Origin: Thermoplasmatota archaeon
GTDB lineage: Archaea > Thermoplasmatota > Thermoplasmata > UBA10834
Direction: 5' to 3'
Assembly (NCBI GenBank): GCA_016930135.1
Contig: JAFGHM010000005.1
Location: 1 to 37,233, forward strand
DNA length: 37,233 nucleotides
Shown here: piece after piece, positions 1 to 7,579 of the stretch
Layout: every line of letters begins with the position of its first letter
How positions within the stretch are numbered: the first letter of the stretch is position 1
Made by a program: the position numbers and the translations under genes
Notes under the pieces: model-generated
Seen by the model: the letters and a program-made list of their open reading frames with translations, nothing else
What the model was told of the DNA's origin: nothing
Database searches by the model: none

Positions 1-35
1 CCGTTCTCCATCCGCTCGAAATCCCAGAGCTTCAA
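1..35 (-). CDS. 5' end of an unidentified gene, cut by the window edge
   Basis: Only about eleven codons are visible, reading MKLWDFERMEN before the edge. The start is inferred to be TTG at 33-35. A strong Shine-Dalgarno-like GGAGGGGAG lies about 5 nt upstream on the minus strand, and a TATA-like CCTTTATCTC lies around 74-84, which would give a short leader. The fragment is too short to assign a family. The call rests on the promoter, ribosome site and start arrangement rather than on protein similarity. Confidence 0.4.
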   Translation of the reverse strand, partial: MKLWDFERMEN

Positions 36-95
36 GCGTCTCCCCTCCAGTATTCAGAACGCAAATCCATGAGATAAAGGTGTTGAGTCGGCCGC

Positions 96-485
96 TCACT
101 TCGGGCTGAAGACGTACAGGGTCGGCACCCTCTGCTTGAGCCCGGTCCAGTAGCCGCACGCTCTGCACTTGTATCCCGTGGTGACAGTGCCGCCGTAGAC
201 CGTGAGGTTACGTATCTTGACCGTCTTGCCTCCGCATACGGGACACGCACCTGCCCTGGTCTTCTCCCTCGTGTCCCTTCCGTGAATATCAATCGAGGCC
301 AAGTCGTTCTGGATAGCCAGCCTTCGCACCCTCTGCTCGCTTACTGAATAGTCCGGATCGTGTCTCCGGAGCTCCTTGAGTGCCAACTCAGTCAGCTTTC
401 TCTGAGAACTGATGACACCGTGTCTTCGGAGGGCATCCTTGATCGCCTCCACCACCTCGGTGTCAGAGGGTTTTCTGTAGGCCAT
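96..485 (-). CDS. Small zinc-ribbon protein with an N-terminal helical, possibly winged-helix region
   Basis: The protein has about 129 residues. Residues 5-65 are charged and helical, with a pattern (KLTELALKEL, SEQRVRRLA) that could form a winged helix. Residues 80-115 carry two CxxC knuckles, CPVC and CRAC, which form a treble-clef or zinc-ribbon site. The family is unknown to me. Nucleic-acid binding is a reasonable inference from a zinc ribbon joined to a basic helical domain. The ORF track starts at a GTG one codon earlier, and the adjacent ATG at 485 is chosen here. The gene is divergent from the cPGS-like gene across a 188-nt gap in which I see only promoter-like sequence. Confidence 0.7.
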   Translation of the reverse strand: MAYRKPSDTEVVEAIKDALRRHGVISSQRKLTELALKELRRHDPDYSVSEQRVRRLAIQNDLASIDIHGRDTREKTRAGACPVCGGKTVKIRNLTVYGGTVTTGYKCRACGYWTGLKQRVPTLYVFSPK

Positions 486-625
486 CACGAGGGCATGGAT
501 ATCCGCTTACGAAAAGCTTTCCCAATGAGCCTGGAGCTACGCGCCTCCTGTCGCGCCGCATCACCTCACCAGTCACCCAAAAAGGCGGGATCGGGTTCGA
601 GGCAGACGGCGCTCGTTGATGGGCA

Positions 626-667
626 AAAGATATAAGAGGGCAAAGGTTACACGCGCGACGAGGTGAT
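626..667 (+). promoter_or_regulatory. TATA box and ribosome site for the cPGS-like gene
   Basis: An archaeal TATA-like element, AAAGATATAAG, lies at 626-636. About 25 nt further is a Shine-Dalgarno GAGGTGAT at 660-667, roughly 6 nt before the ATG at 674. This supports the chosen start and a short-leader transcript, unlike many neighbours that look leaderless. Confidence 0.55.
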
Positions 668-673
668 GAGGGC

Positions 674-1981
674 ATGCGAGCGAAAGTCATCATCATGGGC
701 GCGGCTGGAAGGGACTTCCACAACTTCAACACCTACTTCCGGGACAACGCCAACTACGAGGTCGTAGCCTTCACGGCTACGCAGATACCGAACATCGAGG
801 GTAGGAAGTATCCTGCGAGCCTCGCCGGGAAGCTCTACCCGAGGGGCATCGGCATCTTCCCCGAGAAGGACCTGCCCGGGCTCATCGAGAAGCACGGCGT
901 GGAGCAGTGCATCCTGGCGTACTCAGACCTGAGCCACATCGAAGTCATGCACAGGGCTTCTCTGGTGAACGCATGCGGAGCGGACTTCAGACTCATGGGC
1001 GGCAACCAGACGGCACTCAAGGCAAAGGTACCCGTGATAGCCGTGTGCGCGGTCAGGACAGGCTCCGGCAAGAGCCAGACCACAAGGGCCATCGCATATG
1101 CGCTCCGGAACAAGGGACGGAGGGTGGTGGCGGTCAGGCATCCGATGCCATATGGCGACCTCGAGAAGCAGGCGGTCCAGAGATTCGCGACACATGAGGA
1201 TCTTGACAAGTATGATTGCACCATCGAAGAGCGAGAGGAGTACGAGCCGCACATAGACAAGGGTATCATCGTCTATGCCGGCGTCGACTACGAGAAGATA
1301 CTCAGGCAGGCGGAGAAGGAGGCAGATGTCATCCTCTGGGATGGCGGCAACAATGACACGCCGTTCTACGTGCCCGACCTTCACATCGTCGTCGCGGATC
1401 CGTTCAGGGCTGAGCACGCTCGTCTCTACTACCCGGGCGAGACGAACATACGCATGGCGGACGTCGTGATCATCAACAAGGTCGATACTGCGAACCCCAA
1501 GGATGTCGAGACAGTGAAAGAAATAGTGGAGGATCTGAATCCAAAGGCGAAGGTGATCACTGCGGCCTCGCCTCTCACCGTCTCGGACCCGAAGGCGATC
1601 AAGGGCAAGTCTGTGCTCGTCATCGAGGACGGCCCGACCGTCACTCACGGCGAGATGAAGTTCGGGGCCGGCTTCATAGCGGCCCAGAAGGCGGGCGCGA
1701 AGAAGATAGTGGACCCGAGGCCATTTGCGGTCAACTCCATCAAGGAGACCTTCGGGAAATACAGGCATTTGGAGAATGTGCTCCCGGCGATGGGCTACGG
1801 CAACCACCAGGTTAAGGATCTGCAGGACACAATCAATGCGGCGACATGCGATGTCGTCGTTTCCGGGACGCCGATAGATCTCAACAGAGTCCTCAAGGCG
1901 AACAAGCCCATCATTAGAGTGACTTACGAGCTGCAGGTGCTAGGCGAACCGAGATTAGAGGACCTGCTGGCGAGGTTCTGA
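674..1981 (+). CDS. COG2403-type P-loop enzyme, cyclic 2,3-diphosphoglycerate synthetase-like
   Basis: The 435-residue protein matches the architecture of the archaeal cPGS/COG2403 family. An N-terminal nucleotide-binding-like domain (residues 1-115) is followed by a P-loop domain with Walker A RTGSGKSQT at about 128-136. An acidic DGGNN segment lies near 223-227 and a GTPase-like NKVD motif near 268-271. Characterised members make cyclic 2,3-diphosphoglycerate, an osmolyte and thermoprotectant in some methanogens. Many homologues occur in archaea not known to make that compound, so the exact reaction is uncertain. The gene stands alone, with a TATA box and Shine-Dalgarno upstream, and is followed by a tRNA gene. 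Family assignment is confident; substrate is not. Confidence 0.8.
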   Translation: MRAKVIIMGAAGRDFHNFNTYFRDNANYEVVAFTATQIPNIEGRKYPASLAGKLYPRGIGIFPEKDLPGLIEKHGVEQCILAYSDLSHIEVMHRASLVNACGADFRLMGGNQTALKAKVPVIAVCAVRTGSGKSQTTRAIAYALRNKGRRVVAVRHPMPYGDLEKQAVQRFATHEDLDKYDCTIEEREEYEPHIDKGIIVYAGVDYEKILRQAEKEADVILWDGGNNDTPFYVPDLHIVVADPFRAEHARLYYPGETNIRMADVVIINKVDTANPKDVETVKEIVEDLNPKAKVITAASPLTVSDPKAIKGKSVLVIEDGPTVTHGEMKFGAGFIAAQKAGAKKIVDPRPFAVNSIKETFGKYRHLENVLPAMGYGNHQVKDLQDTINAATCDVVVSGTPIDLNRVLKANKPIIRVTYELQVLGEPRLEDLLARF

Positions 1982-2021
1982 CCTCCAAACGGTTAATACC
2001 ATCCGCGGGAATTACCGCCCC

Positions 2022-2129
2022 GCGGGAGTAGCTAAGCCTGGACAACGGCGCAGGACTTAAGGTTCTGGACACTCAGAATGGGATATCCTGTCTCACAGGA
2101 GTCCGGGGGTTCAAATCCCCTCTCCCGCA
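2022..2129 (+). tRNA. tRNA-Leu (anticodon UAA) with an intron
   Basis: The acceptor strands GCGGGAG and CTCCCGC pair fully, with discriminator A at 2129 and no encoded CCA. The T arm is GGGGG-TTCAAAT-CCCCT. The anticodon stem is CAGGA (2051-2055) with TCCTG (2086-2090), and the loop C-T-TAA-G-A is interrupted by an intron. The anticodon TAA is at 2058-2060. A long variable arm is present, as expected for class II tRNA-Leu. A TATA-like GGTTAATACC at about 1990-2000 fits transcription starting near 2020. It decodes UUA and possibly UUG codons. Confidence 0.95.
2062..2084 (+). other. 23-nt tRNA intron at the canonical 37/38 position
   Basis: The intron folds into the canonical archaeal bulge-helix-bulge. 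The central 4-bp helix pairs CUUA (2056-2059) with UGGG (2079-2082), using two G-U pairs. Each side has a 3-nt bulge containing a cut site. The outer helix is UUCUG (2063-2067) with CAGAA (2074-2078). Removal by the tRNA splicing endonuclease would restore a 7-nt loop CUUAAGA. Confidence 0.9.
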
Positions 2130-2189
2130 CGACTCCCTCCTGCATGGATATGTGCTGGTTTTATACTGGGCTCAGGCATTCCGTCGTAG

Positions 2190-2726
2190 ATGGGACGGAA
2201 GCCATCGTCAAGAGCCCACACCAAGAACCGGATCACGGTACGAGGATACAGAAAGAACGACCTAGACAGCTGCAGAGCACTGTGGCGGGAACTTGTAGAG
2301 AAACACCGTGAAATCTACGCCGACCCGACGATAGGCGGCAACGACCCAGGCGTTTTTTTCGATGACCACCTCAAGCATGTCGGTCCGGGACGGATATGGG
2401 TCGCCGTGGACGGAGACGAAGTGGTCGGATTAGTCGGCCTGCTCGTGGAAGGAGAGGACGCGGAGATCGAGCCTCTCGTGGTCACAAGAAGGAAGAGAGG
2501 CAGAGGCATAGGGAACTTGCTGGCGAAGGAGGCGATGAGATCCGCAAGCGGGATCAAGGGGGTCAGGTTTCTGACCGTACGACCGGTCGCGCGCAACAAG
2601 GAAGCGCTCGCATTCTTCCGGAAACAAGGGTTTGTCAACATAGGGAGGATGGAGCTCTTCGCTGATCTCGAGGGCAAGAAATGGAAGAGGGGGCTGAGGA
2701 TTCACAGCCTTGAATATAATTATTAA
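2190..2726 (+). CDS. GNAT-family N-acetyltransferase
   Basis: The protein has 178 residues, the usual size for GNAT enzymes. The acetyl-CoA pyrophosphate-binding motif A is RKRGRGIG at about 101-108, preceded by the typical beta4 strand IEPLVV. A C-terminal RNKEALAFFRKQGFV segment matches the conserved motif B helix and strand. The family transfers an acetyl group from acetyl-CoA to an amine, such as a protein N-terminus, a lysine or a small molecule. The substrate cannot be read here. A TATA-like TTTTATAC centred near 2163 lies 27 nt before the ATG, so the mRNA is probably leaderless. That supports this start. Confidence 0.85.
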   Translation: MGRKPSSRAHTKNRITVRGYRKNDLDSCRALWRELVEKHREIYADPTIGGNDPGVFFDDHLKHVGPGRIWVAVDGDEVVGLVGLLVEGEDAEIEPLVVTRRKRGRGIGNLLAKEAMRSASGIKGVRFLTVRPVARNKEALAFFRKQGFVNIGRMELFADLEGKKWKRGLRIHSLEYNY

Positions 2727-2766
2727 GGAGAGGTTCGAGGCAGCGGCCCAATGACCATTTATGTAC

Positions 2767-2784
2767 ATGCTCAGGCATGAGCAT
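2767..2784. repeat. Short inverted repeat between the GNAT and PKD genes
   Basis: ATGCTCA (2767-2773) and TGAGCAT (2778-2784) are perfect inverted arms separated by 4 nt. It lies about 40 nt after the GNAT stop. No U-run follows, so a terminator is unlikely. It could be an operator or a chance dyad. Confidence 0.35.
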
Positions 2785-2923
2785 AGGGTCGGTTTCCGGT
2801 GGAGCGCATGCGCATGAAGCAGCACTCCTTACGCCGAGAGGAGGGAAAGGCATTTATCATACACTGACCTAACTTTCGCTATCTAGCCCGGGAGGGAGAG
2901 AAATCAACCCTACTAGAAAGCTA

Positions 2924-3709
2924 GTGATAGTGGCCATCACGGCAGCGTTAGCACTGATCGTGGTGGTCGTGGGTCTAGCATCGCTGGAGCCGAAGTCGAA
3001 ACCGCAGTTTGTGAACGAGCTGCCGGTGGCGGACTTCGACTTCGTTGTTACCAACCTGGAGGTTGCGTTCAACGCGTCTGCATCGAGCGACCCTGACGGG
3101 ACTATCGCGAACTACTCCTGGAGCTTCGGAGACAACAATGTCGGCCACGGCGAACTTGTAGATTACGTCTACGAGCAGGCAGATACGTACGAAGTGGAGC
3201 TTACGGTCACGGATGACGATGGAGACACGAACTCGACGACCAAGGCGGTCACCACATCGAAGGCAGTGCCGCCTGAGCCTCCTGTCGCGAGCGAACTCGA
3301 GGCAATCATCGAAGTCGTTTCCAAGAAGAACTTGACCGTGGTGGTAAGCGGAGAGAACTCCAAGTCGCCCGAGGGTGCCGAGATAGTCTCCTACGAATGG
3401 AACTTCGGGGATGGGATGTCAGGAATCGGCGTTGAGGCCACGCACACGTACACCGCGAACGGCACGTACACGATCACCTTGACTGTATTCGACAGTCAGG
3501 GCGACTCAGACAGCGCCTCAATCGAAGTGAAGGTCAAGAGGGACAGCCCATCACCACCGCCACCTGATGAGAAGGAAGGTCCGCCAGGACTCTACATCGC
3601 GATAGAGAATCACGAGGATATGGCGGGGAAGAACAAGGGCATGCAGAACTCGCTTGACCACATCAGGTGGAGCCTGGAGAGCTGGATAGAGAAGCACGGG
3701 AACACATGA
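2924..3709 (+). CDS. Membrane-anchored or secreted protein with two PKD domains
   Basis: From the GTG at 2924 the product has 261 residues. It has an N-terminal hydrophobic anchor (about 3-20), a first PKD domain (about 34-110, with DPDGTIANYSWSFGD), a second PKD domain (about 120-206, with YEWNFGDG) and a proline-rich linker followed by a short charged tail. PKD domains are extracellular beta-sandwich modules in surface and secreted proteins. The start is odd. The reading frame continues upstream to an AUC at 2903 that sits about 7 nt after a strong GGGAGGGAG, and the added residues NPTRK would give a normal positively charged signal-peptide N-region. The GTG has no nearby ribosome site. Either AUC is the start, or one base differs from an original ATG. 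Confidence 0.75.
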   Translation: MIVAITAALALIVVVVGLASLEPKSKPQFVNELPVADFDFVVTNLEVAFNASASSDPDGTIANYSWSFGDNNVGHGELVDYVYEQADTYEVELTVTDDDGDTNSTTKAVTTSKAVPPEPPVASELEAIIEVVSKKNLTVVVSGENSKSPEGAEIVSYEWNFGDGMSGIGVEATHTYTANGTYTITLTVFDSQGDSDSASIEVKVKRDSPSPPPPDEKEGPPGLYIAIENHEDMAGKNKGMQNSLDHIRWSLESWIEKHGNT

Positions 3710-3741
3710 GCGGTATCGAAACCGTCTGAAACCTGAGGGAA

Positions 3742-3782
3742 CGAAGGGGCCCAAGGGCCCCTTCGCCCATCGTTTTTGTTTT
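3742..3782 (+). terminator. Hairpin plus U-run terminator after the PKD gene
   Basis: CGAAGGGGCCC (3742-3752) and GGGCCCCTTCG (3755-3765) form a perfect 11-bp stem. A T-rich stretch, GTTTTTGTTTTA, follows at about 3772-3782. It lies 33 nt past the PKD stop, between convergent genes. Archaeal termination depends mainly on the U-tract, so the hairpin may stabilise the 3' end. Confidence 0.7.
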
Positions 3783-3873
3783 ACAAGTCAGAAGGCGTGA
3801 CTTCTCACGAGCACAGAGCAGATCGCCATGTTCAATACCAGTCGTTCCGAGAACTGAATCCGAAACCGCCAGT

Positions 3874-4020
3874 TCATCTCTTGATGGTGTGAATGTAGTG
3901 GCACTCGGGACACTCCATCGTCTTTCCATCTACTTCGACAAGACGTACGTGCTTCTGGTGCTTCGCACACTCCGGGCAGTTCAAGTCTTCCTTCTTCCTG
4001 AACAAATCCCTGATTCCCAT
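3874..4020 (-). CDS. 48-residue zinc-ribbon protein
   Basis: This ORF is too short for the track. It starts MGIRDLF and ends TIKR. Two CPEC knuckles about 28 residues apart form a zinc ribbon. A TATA-like TTTATATGG (4052-4060) lies about 36 nt before the ATG, giving a leader of about 10 nt. It faces the PKD gene tail to tail across the terminator. Small single-ribbon proteins of this kind often bind nucleic acids or partner proteins, but the function is not readable here. Confidence 0.65.
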   Translation of the reverse strand: MGIRDLFRKKEDLNCPECAKHQKHVRLVEVDGKTMECPECHYIHTIKR

Positions 4021-4088
4021 GATTCTTACCCGGACGGAGTATCAGGCCTTTCCATATAAAACCTTTCAACCGTCCAGAGAGACCGATG

Positions 4089-4826
4089 CTATGCTCCATG
4101 GACGCGGTCAACTATCAGCCTGAGATCTCTCTCGTAGCTGCCGTTCTCCACGAGCGTGCCCGTGACGACAATGTCCGCTCCTGCGGAGGCAACCTCTGCC
4201 GCCTGCTCAGGAGTGACTATCCCTCCCCCGACGACTATCGGGATGCTCACACTTCGCCTGACCGCACTTATCATCTCGGAGGGCACGGGCTCAGGGGCTC
4301 CGGAGCCTGCCTCGAGGTAGAGCAGGTCCATTCCGAAGAACTCCGTGGTGAGGGCGTACCCGACGATCGTCTGCAGGTCGCCTCTTTTGACGAGGTCGGC
4401 CTCGCCAACCTCACCAACCTTCATTCCAGGCTCAACGATGACGTATCCCATAGATATGGTCTCGATGCCCATCTTCTTGATCACGGGAGCGCCCTTGACG
4501 TGCTCACCCGTCAGATTGCGGACGTTCCTCGAGTTGAGCACGCTCATGAAGTATATCGCGTCGCACTTCGAGGCGATCGCATGGGCCCCTGAAGGGAAGT
4601 AGATGACCGGCAGCCTGCACCTCTGCTTGATGTCCTCGACACTCGCGTCGAGATTCTCCTGTGTCACGCCGGTGGACCCGCCGACCATGATCGCATCCGT
4701 GCCCGCGGCCTGAGCTTTGGCGGCGATATCGCCCGAGGTGGCAGGATCCTGCTTCGCCGGGTCGATCAGGGTCATATGTATCTTGTGCTTCTTGAGCGTC
4801 TCGAAAACGTACTCTCGGACTTTCAA
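4089..4826 (-). CDS. Geranylgeranylglyceryl phosphate synthase (GGGPS)
   Basis: The 245-residue TIM-barrel protein catalyses the first committed step of archaeal ether lipid synthesis, joining sn-glycerol-1-phosphate to geranylgeranyl diphosphate. Family signatures are the opening HMTLIDPAKQ, the GGSTGVT loop, YFPSGAH, LYLEAGSGAP near residue 170, and the phosphate-binding IVVGGGI and VVTGTLVE loops near the C-terminus. The length is typical for the family. Its start overlaps the stop of the upstream UbiA gene by 4 nt. The two genes are therefore almost certainly co-transcribed and act in sequence. Confidence 0.93.
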   Translation of the reverse strand: MKVREYVFETLKKHKIHMTLIDPAKQDPATSGDIAAKAQAAGTDAIMVGGSTGVTQENLDASVEDIKQRCRLPVIYFPSGAHAIASKCDAIYFMSVLNSRNVRNLTGEHVKGAPVIKKMGIETISMGYVIVEPGMKVGEVGEADLVKRGDLQTIVGYALTTEFFGMDLLYLEAGSGAPEPVPSEMISAVRRSVSIPIVVGGGIVTPEQAAEVASAGADIVVTGTLVENGSYERDLRLIVDRVHGA

Positions 4827-5671
4827 AAAACCCCTCCGAACAGGAAAGCCAGCAAAGCGACCAACATCGCCAGCTTCGCCATTTTCTGCCCCTTCTCCGG
4901 ATTTCTGAAGTGAATCAGCGCGCAGTATATAAAGATTGCATCAGCGAGCACGACTACTGGCACATATGGCCAGGAGAGGAGTTCGAGTGCGTAGGGGACA
5001 GGACTGAGACACACCGCGAGACCGAACGAGGCCGAGGCGAGGACACCGGCTCTCTTCGCGCCGATGCGCATGGGAAGCGTGTGCCTCGCGCCTCTGTCGC
5101 CCTCGATGTCCTGAACATCTTTGACGATCTCGCGGCCAAGAGTCGCCAAGAAGGCAAGTGCTGCCAGGATCCATGCGAGGTCAAGTCTCTCAACCGCAGC
5201 GCCTCCGAAAAGGAAGAGAGCCCCGGTCAACCAGCTTATCGCCAGGTTGCCGGCGAACCCCTCTGCCTTGAGCAGCTTCTCGTATCCGATCATCACCAGT
5301 ATCGAAGCTGCGACTATTGCGACTGCCCACTCATTCACAAGAAAGCTGAGGACTTGGGCACATGTGAAGAGGGCGACGGAGAGACCGAGCGCCTGTGACG
5401 GCCTCACCGATCCCGACGGAATTGGCCTTCGCGGATGAGCTACCTTGTCGGTCTCTCTGTCGTAGTAGTCATTCAGCGAGTTCCCAGCGGCTGTGAACAG
5501 GACCACCACCGCCATCGACAGGGGCACCGCCACGGAGTGTTCCTCAAGTCCGTCGACTCCCACGCACACGATGGCCGCCAGAAGGGCTCCCAGCGCGGCC
5601 ATGGCGCAGTTGCCCAACCGGAACAGACCGAGCACTCCGCTGACGGGGCCCGAGCCGCTCTGCGATTGCAT
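4823..5671 (-). CDS. UbiA-family prenyltransferase, probable digeranylgeranylglyceryl phosphate (DGGGP) synthase
   Basis: The 282-residue integral membrane protein has about eight or nine predicted helices. It carries two Asp-rich Mg-diphosphate motifs: NSLNDYYDRETD (64-75) and DVQDIEGD (185-192). DGGGP synthase adds the second geranylgeranyl chain to GGGP, the product of the overlapping downstream gene, so this role is favoured over a quinone or chlorophyll role. The ORF track extends much further upstream. The true start is put at the ATG at 5671 because a TATA box (CTTATATGC, centre about 5697) lies 26 nt upstream and the longer N-terminus is non-membrane low-complexity translation. Confidence 0.9.
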   Translation of the reverse strand: MQSQSGSGPVSGVLGLFRLGNCAMAALGALLAAIVCVGVDGLEEHSVAVPLSMAVVVLFTAAGNSLNDYYDRETDKVAHPRRPIPSGSVRPSQALGLSVALFTCAQVLSFLVNEWAVAIVAASILVMIGYEKLLKAEGFAGNLAISWLTGALFLFGGAAVERLDLAWILAALAFLATLGREIVKDVQDIEGDRGARHTLPMRIGAKRAGVLASASFGLAVCLSPVPYALELLSWPYVPVVVLADAIFIYCALIHFRNPEKGQKMAKLAMLVALLAFLFGGVF

Positions 5672-5767
5672 CGCAGTTGGCACATTCTGTGCGCATATAA
5701 GCGTTTTCACCAGAGCGGAATCGCCGCCCAAAGGGTTATGTAGCGGGGCCTGTTTGGTCATTCTGGC
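5672..5767. promoter_or_regulatory. Divergent promoter between the lipid operon and the M50 protease
   Basis: The 96-nt gap holds two opposed TATA-like elements. CTTATATGC on the minus strand (about 5693-5701) is 26 nt from the UbiA start, and GGTTATGTAG on the plus strand (about 5735-5743) is about 30 nt from the protease start. Both transcripts would be leaderless or nearly so. Confidence 0.55.
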
Positions 5768-7579
5768 ATGGCACCTCCGATACCGCCCGAGGCCTCGAAA
5801 GAGATAGAGCGGGTGAAGAGCCTCGTGGCGAGGCGTTTTCCTGTCTACGACGTCAGGGTCACCTACGACGTTGTCGAGTTCTTCGTCAAGGTGGACATGA
5901 CCACCCTCGAATACAACTTCGAGCAGATGCGGGAGGAGATGAAAGAGAATGGCTACATCCCGATGATCATGTACGACAAAGGAGAGCACATCGTCACCGT
6001 GGCCAGGAAGCCTCCCGCCAAGTACCGCAGCTCCTACGTCAACCTCGCACTCCTGATAATCACATTCTTCACCATGCTGATTGCGGGTGCGACAGCATGG
6101 GCCGGATACAAAGGGTCTGATGGGTCGTTGCTGTCCTCGGAGGCAATCGTCAACGGCGTACTGACCTTCACGCTGCCACTGCTCGCGATCATAGCAGTCC
6201 ACGAATTCGGCCACTACCTGGCAGCTAGGCGGAGGGGAATAGCTGCGTCCCTCCCGTTCTTCATACCGTCAATACCGCCTTTCGGGACCTTCGGGGCGGT
6301 CATATCGATAAGAGACCCTCTGCCGGACAAGAAGACGCTTCTGGAGGTCGGAATCGCAGGCCCGCTTGCGGGCCTAATAGTAGCCATTCCGCTAGGTGTC
6401 ATCGGTCTCATCCTCACGAACAGCGAAGCAGTGCTCGCGCCGGTCAACATCGGCTCCGGAGGACTCCTTGCAGTGCAATTCCCCATACTGTACCAGGCCT
6501 TCACGTACCTGGTGCCCATCGAGGGCGACTACCTGATGCACCCAACAGCGTTCGCTGCCTGGGTCGGCTTTCTGGTCACTGCGCTGAACCTCTTGCCCAT
6601 GGGCCAGCTTGACGGGGGGCACATCGCAAGGGCCCTCTTGGGGTCCAAGTCGAAGTATCTCGGCTATGCGACCATCGTGATCCTCGCCGGCATAAGCATG
6701 ACTCTCTTTTTCGGGTGGATCATCCTCGTTGTCTTGGTCTTGTTCCTGGGCGTGAGACACCCACCGCCTCTGAACGATCTCACACCGCTCGACGTGAAGC
6801 GGAAGGGGCTCGGGGTGTTCGCCTTTGTGATACTCGTCCTTGCATTCGCTCCCGTCCCGATGCAATCCATCACCGCAGACTACTCCTTCGAGCTGGTGCC
6901 TCAAGGCGACACGAACCTGACCATTGAGCAGGGCGGGACTCTGGCGTTGTCGCTGATGGTCAACAACACAGGCAATTCGATGAACCAGATAGTCGTGTAC
7001 GAGCTGGACTCACCGGACGGCTGGAGACTGAAGTTCAGGCTGGCTGGGGCTCTGGAACAGGAGTTCGGTGATGCCCTGACGGTGCTGTTGAACTCGGGAG
7101 AGACCGCTCTCGTCGACGTCAGGATGATGGCGTCTCCCGGAGCCGAGCTGGGACTGCGCTACAACGTGAGTGTCGGAGGTGTCTCCGAGAATTCAACTGA
7201 GAAGAGAGAGGTCGTCTACGAAACTGCTGTCAGCTCTTCTGTTTTCACATACGAGATAGTCACGGCCTTCGAGCCCGCGACTCAGGACGATTGGAGCAGG
7301 TGCACTGTCCTAGTCGTCAACAACGGAACCGAGCCCGCGTTCATCACGATCGCTCCAAGCGAGGTTCGCCCGCATTCAGTTGACGTCTTCGTTGTGGGTG
7401 ATGGATCCAACTCCACAGAAGCTGTCGAGCTCATGGTTCCTCCCGAGGACAGCGCCTACTTCTCGGTAGATGTCTACGTCAACGCCATCGCCGCACCAGG
7501 CGGGAGAGTGATCTCAATCGAGATCTATAGCGGCGACACCCTGCACAAGCTTCTGGAGCTGCCTCTCACTGTCGTCTAG
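5768..7579 (+). CDS. M50 site-2-protease-like membrane peptidase with a large C-terminal exported domain
   Basis: The protein has 603 residues. A soluble N-terminal alpha/beta region (1-85) precedes a polytopic membrane core. The zinc motif HEFGH is at 145-149, and the second catalytic motif NLLPMGQLDGGH is at 274-285. More helices follow to about residue 365. Residues 370-603 form a beta-rich region with Asn-X-Ser/Thr sites, resembling immunoglobulin-like modules and predicted to lie outside the cell. M50 proteases cut membrane-anchored substrates within the bilayer, often releasing regulators. The substrate is unknown. The long C-terminal ectodomain is notable and may recognise substrates or act as a sensor. 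The stop codon overlaps that of the convergent methyltransferase gene in the palindrome CTAG. Confidence 0.88.
   Translation: MAPPIPPEASKEIERVKSLVARRFPVYDVRVTYDVVEFFVKVDMTTLEYNFEQMREEMKENGYIPMIMYDKGEHIVTVARKPPAKYRSSYVNLALLIITFFTMLIAGATAWAGYKGSDGSLLSSEAIVNGVLTFTLPLLAIIAVHEFGHYLAARRRGIAASLPFFIPSIPPFGTFGAVISIRDPLPDKKTLLEVGIAGPLAGLIVAIPLGVIGLILTNSEAVLAPVNIGSGGLLAVQFPILYQAFTYLVPIEGDYLMHPTAFAAWVGFLVTALNLLPMGQLDGGHIARALLGSKSKYLGYATIVILAGISMTLFFGWIILVVLVLFLGVRHPPPLNDLTPLDVKRKGLGVFAFVILVLAFAPVPMQSITADYSFELVPQGDTNLTIEQGGTLALSLMVNNTGNSMNQIVVYELDSPDGWRLKFRLAGALEQEFGDALTVLLNSGETALVDVRMMASPGAELGLRYNVSVGGVSENSTEKREVVYETAVSSSVFTYEIVTAFEPATQDDWSRCTVLVVNNGTEPAFITIAPSEVRPHSVDVFVVGDGSNSTEAVELMVPPEDSAYFSVDVYVNAIAAPGGRVISIEIYSGDTLHKLLELPLTVV

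Noticed and set aside
923-1807. 294-residue ORF antisense to the cPGS-like gene
   Set aside because: It has no recognisable motif or start signal and lies entirely within a well-supported gene.
2777-2872. 31-codon ORF before the PKD gene
   Set aside because: It lies within the promoter region, has no ribosome site, and its ATG precedes the start predicted from the nearest TATA-like element.
5672-6214. N-terminal extension of the UbiA ORF
   Set aside because: It overlaps the divergent promoter and the M50 gene, is not membrane-like, and the TATA spacing places the start at 5671.
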